From contig NZ_CP027231.1 in NCBI RefSeq assembly GCF_002998435.1, positions 2,521,001 to 2,585,000 on the forward strand: DNA of 64,000 nt, given 5' to 3'. Under the pieces are notes generated by a model that did no database searches, was not told the origin of the DNA, and saw only the letters and a list, made by a program, of their open reading frames with translations. This document shows positions 35,136-43,594 of the stretch, one piece after another. Origin of the DNA: Bacteroides zoogleoformans (GTDB lineage Bacteria; Bacteroidota; Bacteroidia; Bacteroidales; Bacteroidaceae). Each line of letters opens with the position of its first letter. Within the stretch, counting starts at the first letter, position 1. Position numbers and translations under genes: made by a program.

Positions 35136-35169
35136 AAAGGAGTATATAGGCTATTCTATATACTCCTTT
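35136..35169. terminator. Perfect 14-bp bidirectional terminator
   Basis: AAAGGAGTATATAG (35136-35149) and CTATATACTCCTTT (35156-35169), loop GCTATT. It ends both the rightward regulator transcript and the leftward VRR-NUC transcript, and covers the VRR-NUC stop codon. Confidence 0.85.
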
Positions 35170-35630
35170 ACTTCTCTCAACGCTTGCTCAACACTTCGCA
35201 CTACAACATACTTACTACCGCATTTCTCCGCTTGAAATTGGAACTCTTTCTGTTCGTCGGATTGTTTGCCTGTCTTTGTCTTGAATTCGATGCATAGCGA
35301 AGCAAACCCTTTCTTCGGCACAAGCAGAATAATATCTGCAACTCCTGCCGTCACTCCTTGACGTTTCATATTCGCGGCCTCTATTTTATTCCGGCTGCCA
35401 CCATTAGGTACCGCAAAAAGTAGTTTTCTGGGGAGTTTCGGGAATATGGTAAACACTTTATTGAAGAACTCGCTTTGCATATCGGCTTCTTCATGCTTCA
35501 CAGCTTTCTTCTTCCTTGATGGGTTGCGCATTTCGGCATAACAGTTATAACACATGAATCCTGAATTAGAATTGATAACGGAAACTGTTTCACGGCCGCA
35601 TACAATGCAAATCTCTTTGGAATGTCTCAT
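35151..35630 (-). CDS. VRR-NUC nuclease with N-terminal zinc finger
   Basis: A 159-aa protein. CIVCGRE and FMCYNCYAE (about 8-32) form a four-Cys zinc-finger-like module. A VRR-NUC core follows: NGGSRNKIEAANMKRQGVTAG (split), DIILLVPKKG and the catalytic-type CIEFKTKTGKQS, then VVVRSVEQAL. This PD-(D/E)xK fold acts on phage recombination structures in many phages. Confidence 0.82.
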   Translation of the reverse strand: MRHSKEICIVCGRETVSVINSNSGFMCYNCYAEMRNPSRKKKAVKHEEADMQSEFFNKVFTIFPKLPRKLLFAVPNGGSRNKIEAANMKRQGVTAGVADIILLVPKKGFASLCIEFKTKTGKQSDEQKEFQFQAEKCGSKYVVVRSVEQALREVKEYIE

Positions 35631-35751
35631 TATTTAGATATTTAATTAAAAACTACATTCATACAAGACAAAATGTCATATTCAATTTATTAGTACCGTT
35701 TTTGTAATTTCAATATTGATATTCTTAGTATTAATATTAATTTTTATTGTT

Positions 35752-35919
35752 ATGGATTTAAAGGCAGGAGATGTAGTGATCTTAAAATCAGGAGGACCCA
35801 AAATGACAATTCAAAACATCGGCGAGTACACATCTGGAGTTAAAGCTTATTGTACTTGGTTTGTATCAGGGGAATTAAAAGAGGGCTATTTTTCATTAGA
35901 ATCATTAGTGAAGATTTAG
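35752..35919 (+). CDS. DUF2158/YodC-like small protein
   Basis: ATG 35752 is chosen: MDLKAGDVVILKSGGPKMTIQ is the standard YodC-like start. The 55-aa SH3-like beta protein has CTWFVSGELKEGYF as the conserved second half. Such proteins are frequent cargo on phages and islands; function unknown. An upstream hydrophobic in-frame extension is not native. Confidence 0.72.
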   Translation: MDLKAGDVVILKSGGPKMTIQNIGEYTSGVKAYCTWFVSGELKEGYFSLESLVKI

Positions 35920-36007
35920 TGATGTGTTTAAGGGGGGCTCTCCTTTGTGGAAGTGCCTCCTTTTCATATTATTCCAAATCTTTAACATATTCTTCCCGCA
36001 TATCTCC

Positions 36008-36205
36008 CTATTCAAGCATAGCTTCGATGCACCGCCCCATCAGCCGGGAGTATGGTTCTTCGCTGTTTGGGTTTATCTCGAAAGGCGTTATCACTTCGTT
36101 GCCTTGAAATGTTAGGCGCTCTTTCATTTTCGAGGCGTACTCTTTCGCATCTTCCAAAGGCCTGCCAGTGATGGGCAGGCTTAGGTATAGTTTCTTTTTA
36201 CTCAT
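36008..36205 (-). CDS. DUF4406-like nucleoside deoxyribosyltransferase fold, truncated
   Basis: ATG 36205 is chosen (MSKKKLYLSLPITGRPLEDA). The 65-aa protein has the N-terminal LPITGR motif and EVITPFEIN and GRCIEAMLE, then stops. DUF4406 proteins normally continue with a CDAVYFL-type strand and an active-site end for some 30-40 residues more. The in-frame residues after the stop do not restore it. Probably a shortened or decaying gene. It overlaps the neighbour at its 5' end only if the longer start is used. Confidence 0.6.
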   Translation of the reverse strand: MSKKKLYLSLPITGRPLEDAKEYASKMKERLTFQGNEVITPFEINPNSEEPYSRLMGRCIEAMLE

Positions 36206-36215
36206 TTCTGTATTG

Positions 36216-36647
36216 TTATACTCCAATTATCTCATCATTGATGCGAAATATGCTATCACTCACAAAATCGTATATCTTATACATAAGTTCCGGTTCTTCC
36301 TTTTTCGGAGAATAAACCATCACCCTCTTACCTGCACCTTTCATCCAGCCAGCTTCTGTGTTAGCAGAGCGACCACAAGGAAGAACCATAACGCAGACAT
36401 CAGCCCACTGCATACCGTTGAAATCTGAATCAAAACCTTTCTGTGCAGTTGGGTGATTAAGTGCTTCTATATATTGCTCCGTTGTCCAATTCTGCCAATC
36501 AGGATCTATATCAGACCATTGGAATCCACCATTACCATGAGGAGGATTCTTAAAATCGTAAACCTCATGTCCTAAATCACGGAGAATAGCTACAACGTCC
36601 TGTTGAAATACATTTCTCCAACTACTTGCTACATAAATCTTTGCCAT
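36216..36647 (-). CDS. Nucleoside 2-deoxyribosyltransferase-like protein
   Basis: A 143-aa Rossmann-like protein: MAKIYVASSWRN start, FNGMQWADVCVMVLPCGRSA (about 75-94, the Asp/aromatic and Asp/PCGRSA motifs of the family) and TEAGWMKGAGKRVMVYSP. It may act on nucleosides or be a sensor-type relative. Close upstream of the truncated DUF4406 gene, so a two-gene nucleotide module. Confidence 0.72.
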   Translation of the reverse strand: MAKIYVASSWRNVFQQDVVAILRDLGHEVYDFKNPPHGNGGFQWSDIDPDWQNWTTEQYIEALNHPTAQKGFDSDFNGMQWADVCVMVLPCGRSANTEAGWMKGAGKRVMVYSPKKEEPELMYKIYDFVSDSIFRINDEIIGV

Positions 36648-36688
36648 AATATTCTTTTTATAATTTTACTTTTGTATTTTTGTCACAG

Positions 36689-36751
36689 CATTTGGACTAT
36701 GGAAGGGAGCGCCTAACAAACGCTCTGTGGGTTCAAATCCCTGCCAAGTGT
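36689..36751 (+). ncRNA. tRNA-like RNA without a normal D-arm
   Basis: CATTTGG (36689-36695) pairs with CCAAGTG (36744-36750). A GAGCG/CGCTC stem (36707-36711/36721-36725) closes a 9-nt loop, and GGG-TTCAAAT-CCC (36729-36741) is a T-arm-like hairpin with the conserved GGTTCAAATCC. Only about 11 nt lie between the acceptor and anticodon-like stems, so no D-arm can form. A TATTTTTG box (36675-36682) sits 7 bp upstream. Decayed tRNA or tRNA-mimic RNA. Confidence 0.42.
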
Positions 36752-36793
36752 TAGGTGATTTTGCCGGCATAACCATTAAAAACTTAAAGAGTC

Positions 36794-36946
36794 ATGATTA
36801 CATTTATATTATCATATATAATCTTACCGATTATAATAAATGTTATATCCGACTGGATATATGACTCTATCAAAGAGAAAATGCGTTATCAAAATGCAGT
36901 GTCGCCGACACAAGAAGCTGCCTCCGGGCGGCTTCTTCCGTTTTAG
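36794..36946 (+). CDS. Small membrane protein, 50 aa (unlisted size class)
   Basis: ATG 36794 to TAG 36946. The first 22 residues are hydrophobic (MITFILSYIILPIIINVIS), then a charged stretch DWIYDSIKEKMRYQ. One transmembrane helix is predicted. A strong terminator overlaps its 3' end. Plausible but short. Confidence 0.45.
   Translation: MITFILSYIILPIIINVISDWIYDSIKEKMRYQNAVSPTQEAASGRLLPF
36912..36937 (+). terminator. 11-bp hairpin with TCCG loop
   Basis: AAGAAGCTGCC (36912-36922) and GGCGGCTTCTT (36927-36937) with one G-U pair and a UNCG-type loop, followed by CCGTTTTAG. It ends the short + strand unit containing the tRNA-like RNA. Confidence 0.75.
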
Positions 36947-36981
36947 TATTTTCATTTGATTCATACTTTTTCTGTTCTGAA

Positions 36982-37242
36982 TTAAATACAATTAGTTCTA
37001 TATGTGTATTCATCAATCATATCTTCACCGATAAGCTCAGGAAGCTCAAAGAATCTTGCAGCCGGGCAAACATGGGCTTCAATTTCTATACAAAGACCGT
37101 CACTCGGCATGTAGGAACAATATACGTTATCGTTCCAATTTATATGTTTTTGCGCTTCTTTAGCTACTATATCGCAAGCTGATAAGTATTCAGCGTATTT
37201 ACAGTTTGCTCTTTTTATTTTCTTAAATAAGGTATTGTTCAT
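36982..37242 (-). CDS. Small phage protein, unknown
   Basis: An 86-aa Cys- and Tyr-rich protein (NCKYAEYLSACDIVAKEAQK), 3 bp after the next upstream gene's stop. No family recognised. Confidence 0.6.
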   Translation of the reverse strand: MNNTLFKKIKRANCKYAEYLSACDIVAKEAQKHINWNDNVYCSYMPSDGLCIEIEAHVCPAARFFELPELIGEDMIDEYTYRTNCI

Positions 37243-37245
37243 TCT

Positions 37246-37479
37246 TTACAGCTCTTTTAATTCATCTTCTTTTTCCGTGATGGCCGCATCTACGGCTTCA
37301 ACGAATTTTTGCCGCAGAATGTCCGGCATTACCAAACCGTCACTATCCCATCTCTTAGTGTCAGGCGAAAGAAAGCTCCACCAATGAGAGGATTCTTTTT
37401 CAGTTGCATTTTTGATGTTGTGTAACCATTCTATTTCGGCCAGTATCTGTCTGGCTCTTTCTGCTTTTTTCTTTTCCAT
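37246..37479 (-). CDS. Small helical phage protein
   Basis: Starting at ATG 37479 (MEKKKAERARQILAEIEWL) rather than 37512, which lies inside the preceding PAPS-reductase gene. The 77-aa protein is helical at both ends with a central HWWSFLSPDTKRWDSDG segment. Unknown function. Confidence 0.6.
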   Translation of the reverse strand: MEKKKAERARQILAEIEWLHNIKNATEKESSHWWSFLSPDTKRWDSDGLVMPDILRQKFVEAVDAAITEKEDELKEL

Positions 37480-37495
37480 ATATTCGTTCTTTAAG

Positions 37496-38392
37496 TTATT
37501 CACACAATCCATGATACAAGCTCATACAACTATACCCTCCCTCCGGCTCAAACATATCGTCCATTCCGGCATCGTTACGATTAACATAGGCGAATACTTC
37601 TTGAACAGTCGGGTAAACCCTGTTCGCGCAGAAGCGTTTCGGGATATAAGTTGGCGGGAAGAAGGAACTGCCTTTCGGTGTTTCATCCCGCATGCGCTTC
37701 TCGGCGGCAATCAGTCGGTTTCTCCCGTAATCATCTTGCGAGATTAGCTTAACCTCCTGCTTTCGACACATGATACATGGGTAGCACCCTACCCGTGAAA
37801 ATCCACGCTCATAAAGAGGATTAGGGCGCTGCCCGGCTGCAAGGATGTAATCTATAACCTCTTGTGCCGTCCATCGGAATATGGGGCGCAATACGCTTGC
37901 ATCGTGCTTGTTGCACCAGTCTATCACATCCTTTCGGCGATAAGACTGTTTCCATTTCTGCTTACCCTTTTTGTCCGTAATCCACTCGAAGTACTCCCCA
38001 AAGTAATTACACTCATACGGCATCTCTGCTCTTGATGCGCTCTCTTTCGCCCTGATTCCTTGTATTATCAGGCAACTGTCATCAAGAGAGAGTATATAAT
38101 CTATCATCGGGATAATCTTTAATTCGGACGTGCAGAATCGTCTTGTTGACGAGGGAAAACGGGAACGCTTCACCGCCATGTCAACGAAATCGGAATACCT
38201 GCCGCTTCTAAGCACCCGAAGCGGAACACCGAGATGGTTGCATACGTCATGTATATGTGTATAGGTATCCGGATGTTCCCACCCGGTATCACAGAATACG
38301 GCTTCTATCTTATCGGTTCCGTATTGCTTGGCGGCTTGGATTAGGCAGGCTTGTGAATCTTTTCCACCAGAAAAACTTACTATTATTTTCAT
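37496..38392 (-). CDS. PAPS-reductase-like phosphoadenylyl-sulfate-fold protein
   Basis: A 298-aa ATP-pyrophosphatase-fold protein. PP-loop SGGKDS at residues 8-13, then FCDTGWEHPDTYTHI (about 33-47) and GIRAKESASRAEMP (about 112-125). RRFCTSELKI near 84-93 and a CYPCIMC pair near 203-209 could bind metal or an Fe-S cluster. Phage copies may act in DNA or nucleotide modification, or be decoys of host sulfate metabolism. It is only distantly related to the 29275 protein. A small membrane protein gene follows the methyltransferase upstream. Confidence 0.85.
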   Translation of the reverse strand: MKIIVSFSGGKDSQACLIQAAKQYGTDKIEAVFCDTGWEHPDTYTHIHDVCNHLGVPLRVLRSGRYSDFVDMAVKRSRFPSSTRRFCTSELKIIPMIDYILSLDDSCLIIQGIRAKESASRAEMPYECNYFGEYFEWITDKKGKQKWKQSYRRKDVIDWCNKHDASVLRPIFRWTAQEVIDYILAAGQRPNPLYERGFSRVGCYPCIMCRKQEVKLISQDDYGRNRLIAAEKRMRDETPKGSSFFPPTYIPKRFCANRVYPTVQEVFAYVNRNDAGMDDMFEPEGGYSCMSLYHGLCE

Positions 38393-38394
38393 TT

Positions 38395-38499
38395 TTACTT
38401 ATTTATCATCCAATTCGCCACCTCATAGATTACACTACACATAATGATGTAGAACAACACGATGTAGAGGGTTGTGAGGAATAGTTTTAATGTTTTCAT
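38395..38499 (-). CDS. 34-aa single-helix membrane protein
   Basis: ATG 38499 to TAA 38395: residues 4-30 are hydrophobic (LKLFLTTLYIVLFYIIMCSV). The ATG overlaps the stop of the helicase-methyltransferase gene (ATGA) and the stop is 2 bp from the next gene, so it is packed tightly into the operon. Function unknown. Confidence 0.55.
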   Translation of the reverse strand: MKTLKLFLTTLYIVLFYIIMCSVIYEVANWMINK

Positions 38500-41102
38500 A
38501 CGGTTTCATCTATTAGGTCGAACAAGGATGGTAGGTCTACTTTTTCATCAGCAGCCTTGCAGTATGTGGCACCGTCCAAGAAATAAGCAGGGTTGAGTTC
38601 CACAGCCAATCCCTTGCGTCCTTTCTGTATCGCACGATAGGGAACCGTCATAAGTCCTCCGAATGGGTCAAGAACAGTATCTCCGGGATTACTCATCTGC
38701 TCAATAACACGGTCGACGATATCGAATTGCAACGGGCAAAGATGCATCTCTTTCCCTTTGCTCCATTGTGAGCCATTTAGCGTCCGCATACGAGTTACAT
38801 CCGTCCATACTTCATCGTTCCAGCTTTGCGGTTGCAGAAGCATGAATCCGGAAGGGAGCTTGCCTTTAAGTTCCAGCGTTTCAGCTATCTTCACGATATA
38901 CTCAAAATCCCAAACCTCGTTTAATGAATACTTCTTGAATGTCTGAAAGATTTGCTTTGCATCCATCGACGCAAGCTCTTCGGGTGTTATCCCACGATTA
39001 CCGGAGCTACGTGTAAATCCGGCTGCATCAAGTTGCCAGCGTGCGCGGGAATATCCGTCTTTATTATTCCACTCTTCTCTATCAGGAAGCCACTCTTTTT
39101 TGTCTTTCACTACAGGAGTGTCGGCATAAGCGTTCATTCGGTCTGTTTGAGGCTTACGGAACAACATGAGATATTCCGGCATACCTACTCCCATCTTTGT
39201 GCCATCCTTGCATTGTTCAGTCCACCCGAGACGGTAAGTTTGGTTATTCTCTCTGACTACATCGGTAACGATTGTTTTCATACCCATGTAGGCAAACCCG
39301 TGCTTAACAAAGTGATGATGAACATCCATGTGGAAAGGATAAACTGTTTGACACCCCATACCGGACAATCCCATAGGAACGATGCGGTCTTTCACATGTA
39401 TAACTGCAATGCGACCCGGTTGTAATACCCGATATAAATTCGGGGTAAGGTAATCCATCTGCTTAAAGAACTCATCGTTGCTATCCGAGTGCCCGAAATC
39501 CGCGTAATTCGGCGAATACTCATACTGCGTGGCAAATGGGATAGATGTACATATAAGCCCTACCGAATTATCCGGATAGCGTGTACTATTTGCCATCTCT
39601 GGCACATTGTCGTTATTTACTATGGTAAAGTCTTTGCCTTTAATCTCTACACGCTCAACGCCCATTTTACGGGCAAGGTGTTGTGCCATTTCTGCGTGTG
39701 ATAATCCGTATTTTCTTATTATCTCTGTCATTTTTTTTATCAGCTTATTGTGATTTTCCCATTTCGTTTCAAGCGATTTGCGGACGTTGCGTTCCGATTC
39801 CGTATAGATAAGGTCGATGCGTACCGTTTTAGTTTGCAGGAATCGTTGTATGCGGTGAATGGACTGTATAAAGTCGTTGAACTTATATCCTATTCCGAGA
39901 TATATCGCCCAGCTGCAATATCGTTGGAAATTACAGCCTGAACCGGCGATAACCGGCTTTGCCGCAAGCTCCTGAGTGCGTCCGTATGAGAAGTCGAGTA
40001 TATTCCTTTCCCGCTTCTCGTAATCTTGTGATCCGTATATTGACTTTATAGTCGGTATTGCTTTCTCTATTGCGTGCCTCTCAGCTTCTAAGTCATGCCA
40101 GATGATACGGTGTGCTTCCGGATTCTCCGCGCGCAATTCAAGCATCTTTTCGATTCTCGCTGGCAGGCTTTCCCGTTTCTCTTTTGCCGACTGTTCAAGT
40201 CCGAGAGCTTCTGACCTGAACATGATGTATTGCCCTTTTTTATCTATCTCCGTTTTCGTGTGATCGGATGGTATCTCGTGCCAGCGCAAGTCAAGTTCAG
40301 GGAGTATGTACCCTTCATCGTCCTTAGGATTACCCGTAATGTCTGACGGCTTATTAACGAACAATGCCCAAGACGAAATCCATAGCCAAAACTCCTCTTC
40401 CTTGTGTGGATGAAGTGTAAGATGGTCCGCATGTGTTGAATCTCTTTTGAAGAATCTCGTTTTTGCCTGTGAAACGTCCATCACTCCCAAGAAATCGGCA
40501 TAGGCGAGAAGCTCTATGTATTCGTTCGGTGATGGAGTGGCCGTTGCCACGAATCGATACTTTACGCGCTCCACACCTTTCCGGTCTTGCATCGGTCCGG
40601 CGTCTCCTGTGAACAGCCGCATAAACTCACGGAATGTCTTTGTTCCGCCAAGCCCACGAAGTACGGATGCTTCGTCAAGGCTGGCTACCTTGAATAGGTT
40701 AGGGTCAAGCTTGCCGTCTCTTATGCTTTCATAGTTCGTTAGGTATATACCATTACCGGACATCTCCGACGGTCTGCGGATAAAATTCGGTAGTGTTTCC
40801 CATCCGAGTATATTCTTTGCGTCCTCTACGAACTCCTGCTGTACGGAAAGCGGGCAAACGATTAGTCCGCTTCCTGAACCTACGTTTGACAGTGTACATC
40901 TTACCGCTTCTAATTGTGTCACGGTCTTGTGAAGTCCGAAAGAAGCAAAACAAGCCCGCTTTCCTCCCTCTACCAACCATTTCACCATCAGCTTGTTATG
41001 TGGCTTCAATTTCGGATTAATATCCGCAATATCGATGGGGAAGCCGCTATTCTCCGATAGTCGTATTTTTGACCTTAAGAAATCTTCGTATTCCATAATC
41101 AC
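38496..41102 (-). CDS. Helicase-DNA methyltransferase fusion
   Basis: An 868-aa two-part protein. Residues 1-450 are a SNF2-like helicase: motif I FASFGLHKT (52-60, with His where Gly is usual), motif II DEAS (143-146), ATATPSP (187-192) and motif VI SIHRIQR (414-420). From about 490 a DNA methyltransferase follows in beta order: catalytic TSIPF at 519-523 (the usual SPPY/DPPF with Ile), then the SAM motif DPFGG at 812-816 near the C-terminus. TSIPF variants are known in phage enzymes. It could translocate and modify DNA, giving protection from host restriction. ATGA overlaps at both ends. Confidence 0.85.
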   Translation of the reverse strand: MIMEYEDFLRSKIRLSENSGFPIDIADINPKLKPHNKLMVKWLVEGGKRACFASFGLHKTVTQLEAVRCTLSNVGSGSGLIVCPLSVQQEFVEDAKNILGWETLPNFIRRPSEMSGNGIYLTNYESIRDGKLDPNLFKVASLDEASVLRGLGGTKTFREFMRLFTGDAGPMQDRKGVERVKYRFVATATPSPNEYIELLAYADFLGVMDVSQAKTRFFKRDSTHADHLTLHPHKEEEFWLWISSWALFVNKPSDITGNPKDDEGYILPELDLRWHEIPSDHTKTEIDKKGQYIMFRSEALGLEQSAKEKRESLPARIEKMLELRAENPEAHRIIWHDLEAERHAIEKAIPTIKSIYGSQDYEKRERNILDFSYGRTQELAAKPVIAGSGCNFQRYCSWAIYLGIGYKFNDFIQSIHRIQRFLQTKTVRIDLIYTESERNVRKSLETKWENHNKLIKKMTEIIRKYGLSHAEMAQHLARKMGVERVEIKGKDFTIVNNDNVPEMANSTRYPDNSVGLICTSIPFATQYEYSPNYADFGHSDSNDEFFKQMDYLTPNLYRVLQPGRIAVIHVKDRIVPMGLSGMGCQTVYPFHMDVHHHFVKHGFAYMGMKTIVTDVVRENNQTYRLGWTEQCKDGTKMGVGMPEYLMLFRKPQTDRMNAYADTPVVKDKKEWLPDREEWNNKDGYSRARWQLDAAGFTRSSGNRGITPEELASMDAKQIFQTFKKYSLNEVWDFEYIVKIAETLELKGKLPSGFMLLQPQSWNDEVWTDVTRMRTLNGSQWSKGKEMHLCPLQFDIVDRVIEQMSNPGDTVLDPFGGLMTVPYRAIQKGRKGLAVELNPAYFLDGATYCKAADEKVDLPSLFDLIDETV

Positions 41103-42763
41103 ATCTTATCATTGAAAATGTTAGCTACCATATCGACAACATTCTCTTCAATGTCATCGCTCGTTCCGGTAACTGCATTTGCTATATTCTTTTTTGTTTG
41201 AATGATTTGATACACTTTCTCGTCGATAGTGTTACGACCGAGGAAGTACCCGCAGTTTACGCTGTCTTTCTGTCCGATACGATGCGCACGGTCTTCGCAT
41301 TGCTCGCAATCTGCATACGTCCATGGGAATTCTACAAAGCCAACGTTCGATGAGGCTGTGAGCGTCAAGCCAACGCCGGCCGCTTTGATGGAGCAGATGA
41401 TAATATCCGTATTCGGGTCATTCTGGAAGCTATCGACGGCTCGTTGCTTCTCATCTTGTGTGTCTCTACCCGTGACTGTGACGGCTGTAGGGAAATAACT
41501 TTTCAGCTGGTCAACTACTTCATGAAGTGAACAGAAGAGAATAATCTTTTGCCCGGATTCCCGGAAGTCTTCCACGAACTCAATAACCGACCTAACTTTC
41601 CCACGAGCCGACACATTGCGTAATATTCCAATCCGTACCATCACCTCGCCTCGTAGAGCTTTAGCAATTTTCTCGTCGTCAGCATTTTTGTACTGCTGTA
41701 GGTATCGTATCAGGTCTCTTTCCGCATCTTCATACTCTTTGCGATTCGTTATTTCGCAAGTATATACCTGTCGCACCTTATCGGGTAAATCTTGAAGTAC
41801 TTTTTGCTTCTCTCTCCGGAACATACAATGCTTCCAGAGGAAAAAGTTTAGTTCTTTCAGATTCGAGGCTTCGCGTTGACCTGCGCAGTATCTTTCTACG
41901 AATCGTTTGTAACCTCCGAAATCCTCCATCCTATTAAGGATTGAAATCTGCGGTACAAGGTCTTTGGGCTTATTGACCACCGGAGTACCAGTAAGCTCTA
42001 TAATATATTCCTTATCTTTACAGATACCTTTGCAAAATTTAGCCTGCTGCGTTGAGGCGGACTTACATTTATGGCTTTCATCGATAATCACCGACTTAAA
42101 AAGTTCTATTGAATTACGGAACTCTACATCGCGAAGTGTCCACTTCTCCGCTTTTTTTATTCTCAGAACAAAATACTTTTTCAGCGACTCATAGTTTACT
42201 ATAAAAACCTGATACAAGCCTGTTTGATAGAAGAAAGTCCATGTGTCGCGAACCTTATCGGAAAGTACCATAGCCTTTTTATCGGTAAATTTATGCCATT
42301 CTCGCTCCCAATTGATTTTCAAGGACGATGGGCAAATAACAAGGCATGGGAATGCGTCTGCAAGGTTGATTGTAGCGATTGATTGAAGTGTTTTACCGAG
42401 ACCCGGCTGGTCGGCATTAATAAATCGCTTCAATTCCAACCCACGTGCGATTCCTTGAAGTTGGTAGGGGTATGGTTGTACTTTTAATCCGTGCGGAATA
42501 TTGAGTGTCGGTAACTCTGGGATATCATAGGCTATGTCTTCTTCTCGATAGGATGCACTATTAGCTCCTCCCCAATTTACCTTTTCAAACTGTTGTACCT
42601 GATAAGCTAATCTTTCGAGTGCTACGCGCTGCGATGCGGGTATTGACCAAACCTTTCGGTCTGCATGATAGCGTTTCCCTTCTATTGTTTTAATGCGGTC
42701 AACAATGGAGGGTCTATATCTGAACGATACCTCGTAATAAGAGCCATTAAAAGTTATATCCAT
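41099..42763 (-). CDS. SMARCAL1-like SNF2 helicase with N-terminal HARP domain
   Basis: A 554-aa annealing-helicase-like protein. HARP domain about 1-60 (YYEVSFRYRPSIVDRIKTI). Motif I GLGKT 121-125; DESH 228-231; TGTPVVN after it; a C-lobe with GVGLTLTASSNVGFVEFPW and motif VI CEDRAHRIGQ. In phages this enzyme may protect or remodel forks. The two neighbours on the left are another helicase type, so the operon carries diverse SNF2 modules. Confidence 0.88.
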   Translation of the reverse strand: MDITFNGSYYEVSFRYRPSIVDRIKTIEGKRYHADRKVWSIPASQRVALERLAYQVQQFEKVNWGGANSASYREEDIAYDIPELPTLNIPHGLKVQPYPYQLQGIARGLELKRFINADQPGLGKTLQSIATINLADAFPCLVICPSSLKINWEREWHKFTDKKAMVLSDKVRDTWTFFYQTGLYQVFIVNYESLKKYFVLRIKKAEKWTLRDVEFRNSIELFKSVIIDESHKCKSASTQQAKFCKGICKDKEYIIELTGTPVVNKPKDLVPQISILNRMEDFGGYKRFVERYCAGQREASNLKELNFFLWKHCMFRREKQKVLQDLPDKVRQVYTCEITNRKEYEDAERDLIRYLQQYKNADDEKIAKALRGEVMVRIGILRNVSARGKVRSVIEFVEDFRESGQKIILFCSLHEVVDQLKSYFPTAVTVTGRDTQDEKQRAVDSFQNDPNTDIIICSIKAAGVGLTLTASSNVGFVEFPWTYADCEQCEDRAHRIGQKDSVNCGYFLGRNTIDEKVYQIIQTKKNIANAVTGTSDDIEENVVDMVANIFNDKM

Positions 42764-42814
42764 TTCCTTTTTGAGATTTGGTTATTGGGGAGCACTAAGG
42801 CTCCCCGGTTTGTA

Positions 42815-43405
42815 TTATGCACATTCATCTACCGGAATCAGGTCTTTTTTCTTCCGGCCCCGTTTCTTGGGTTTTTCTTCTAAATTAGCCTCCGCCGGTT
42901 CGTCTGTGTCGAAGTCAAGCATTGTTTGCTTGACGCCCCATTTCTCGGAGAATAGATATTCTGATACCTCCCAATCGCAAGCCTGAATATCAAGCGCTAA
43001 ATCTTCTTTATACTGATATTCGCTATCGTATAGTGGTGTCCAAATACTGAGGTCAAGCGTTCCACCGGATTGAAGGAGTTTTGTTCCGAAGATTATCACT
43101 CCATCAATCGCATCTTGGCTGTTGTGTGAATAGCCAACAATCTGGTAGTTGGGGAATGTCTCCGCAAATCCGGGGCTTTTGATGCTTTCTTCATTGATTC
43201 GCTCCGCTTCCGGCTGTTCGCATAGCGCTACAAGGTGTACCTTTAGCTTATCAAATGCTTGCCGCAAGTCGTAATGGATAATCTGGTCACAAGATTTGCT
43301 TACTCCATTCGTGTAGTTTGATTCTGTAAAACTCTCGTTGAAGTTTACATTCAAGCGGTCTTTCTTAATAATCGCTTTCTTAATGTCATTTCTAACTTTT
43401 TCCAT
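42815..43405 (-). CDS. Phage protein with basic C-terminal tail, unknown
   Basis: A 196-aa protein. A beta-rich middle (DAIDGVIIFGTKLLQSGGTLD) and a basic tail KPKKRGRKKKD near 179-189, which suggests nucleic-acid contact. Next to the HARP helicase, so possibly a DNA-binding partner. Not recognised. Confidence 0.62.
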   Translation of the reverse strand: MEKVRNDIKKAIIKKDRLNVNFNESFTESNYTNGVSKSCDQIIHYDLRQAFDKLKVHLVALCEQPEAERINEESIKSPGFAETFPNYQIVGYSHNSQDAIDGVIIFGTKLLQSGGTLDLSIWTPLYDSEYQYKEDLALDIQACDWEVSEYLFSEKWGVKQTMLDFDTDEPAEANLEEKPKKRGRKKKDLIPVDECA

Positions 43406-43413
43406 ACTCTTTT

Positions 43414-43593
43414 TTATTTTGGTGAATACTCTTTCAGGAAGTGGGAAGTCAGCAGCATAGCCACTGACATGCCAAATATTACGGCTGATGAAATGAGTTC
43501 TTTTGTCGTAGGATATAAGCTATCGGCAAGTGATACTGTTACCAATAATCCAAAGCCGGCAACCACGTTTAGGATTAATCTTATTTTCTTCAT
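43414..43593 (-). CDS. 59-aa membrane protein, two helices
   Basis: ATG 43593 to TAA 43414. Residues 5-23 (RLILNVVAGFGLLVTVSLA) and 36-51 (ISSAVIFGMSVAMLLT) are hydrophobic. It is 1 bp from the next gene upstream. Small inner-membrane protein, role unknown. Confidence 0.55.
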   Translation of the reverse strand: MKKIRLILNVVAGFGLLVTVSLADSLYPTTKELISSAVIFGMSVAMLLTSHFLKEYSPK

Positions 43594-43594
43594 G

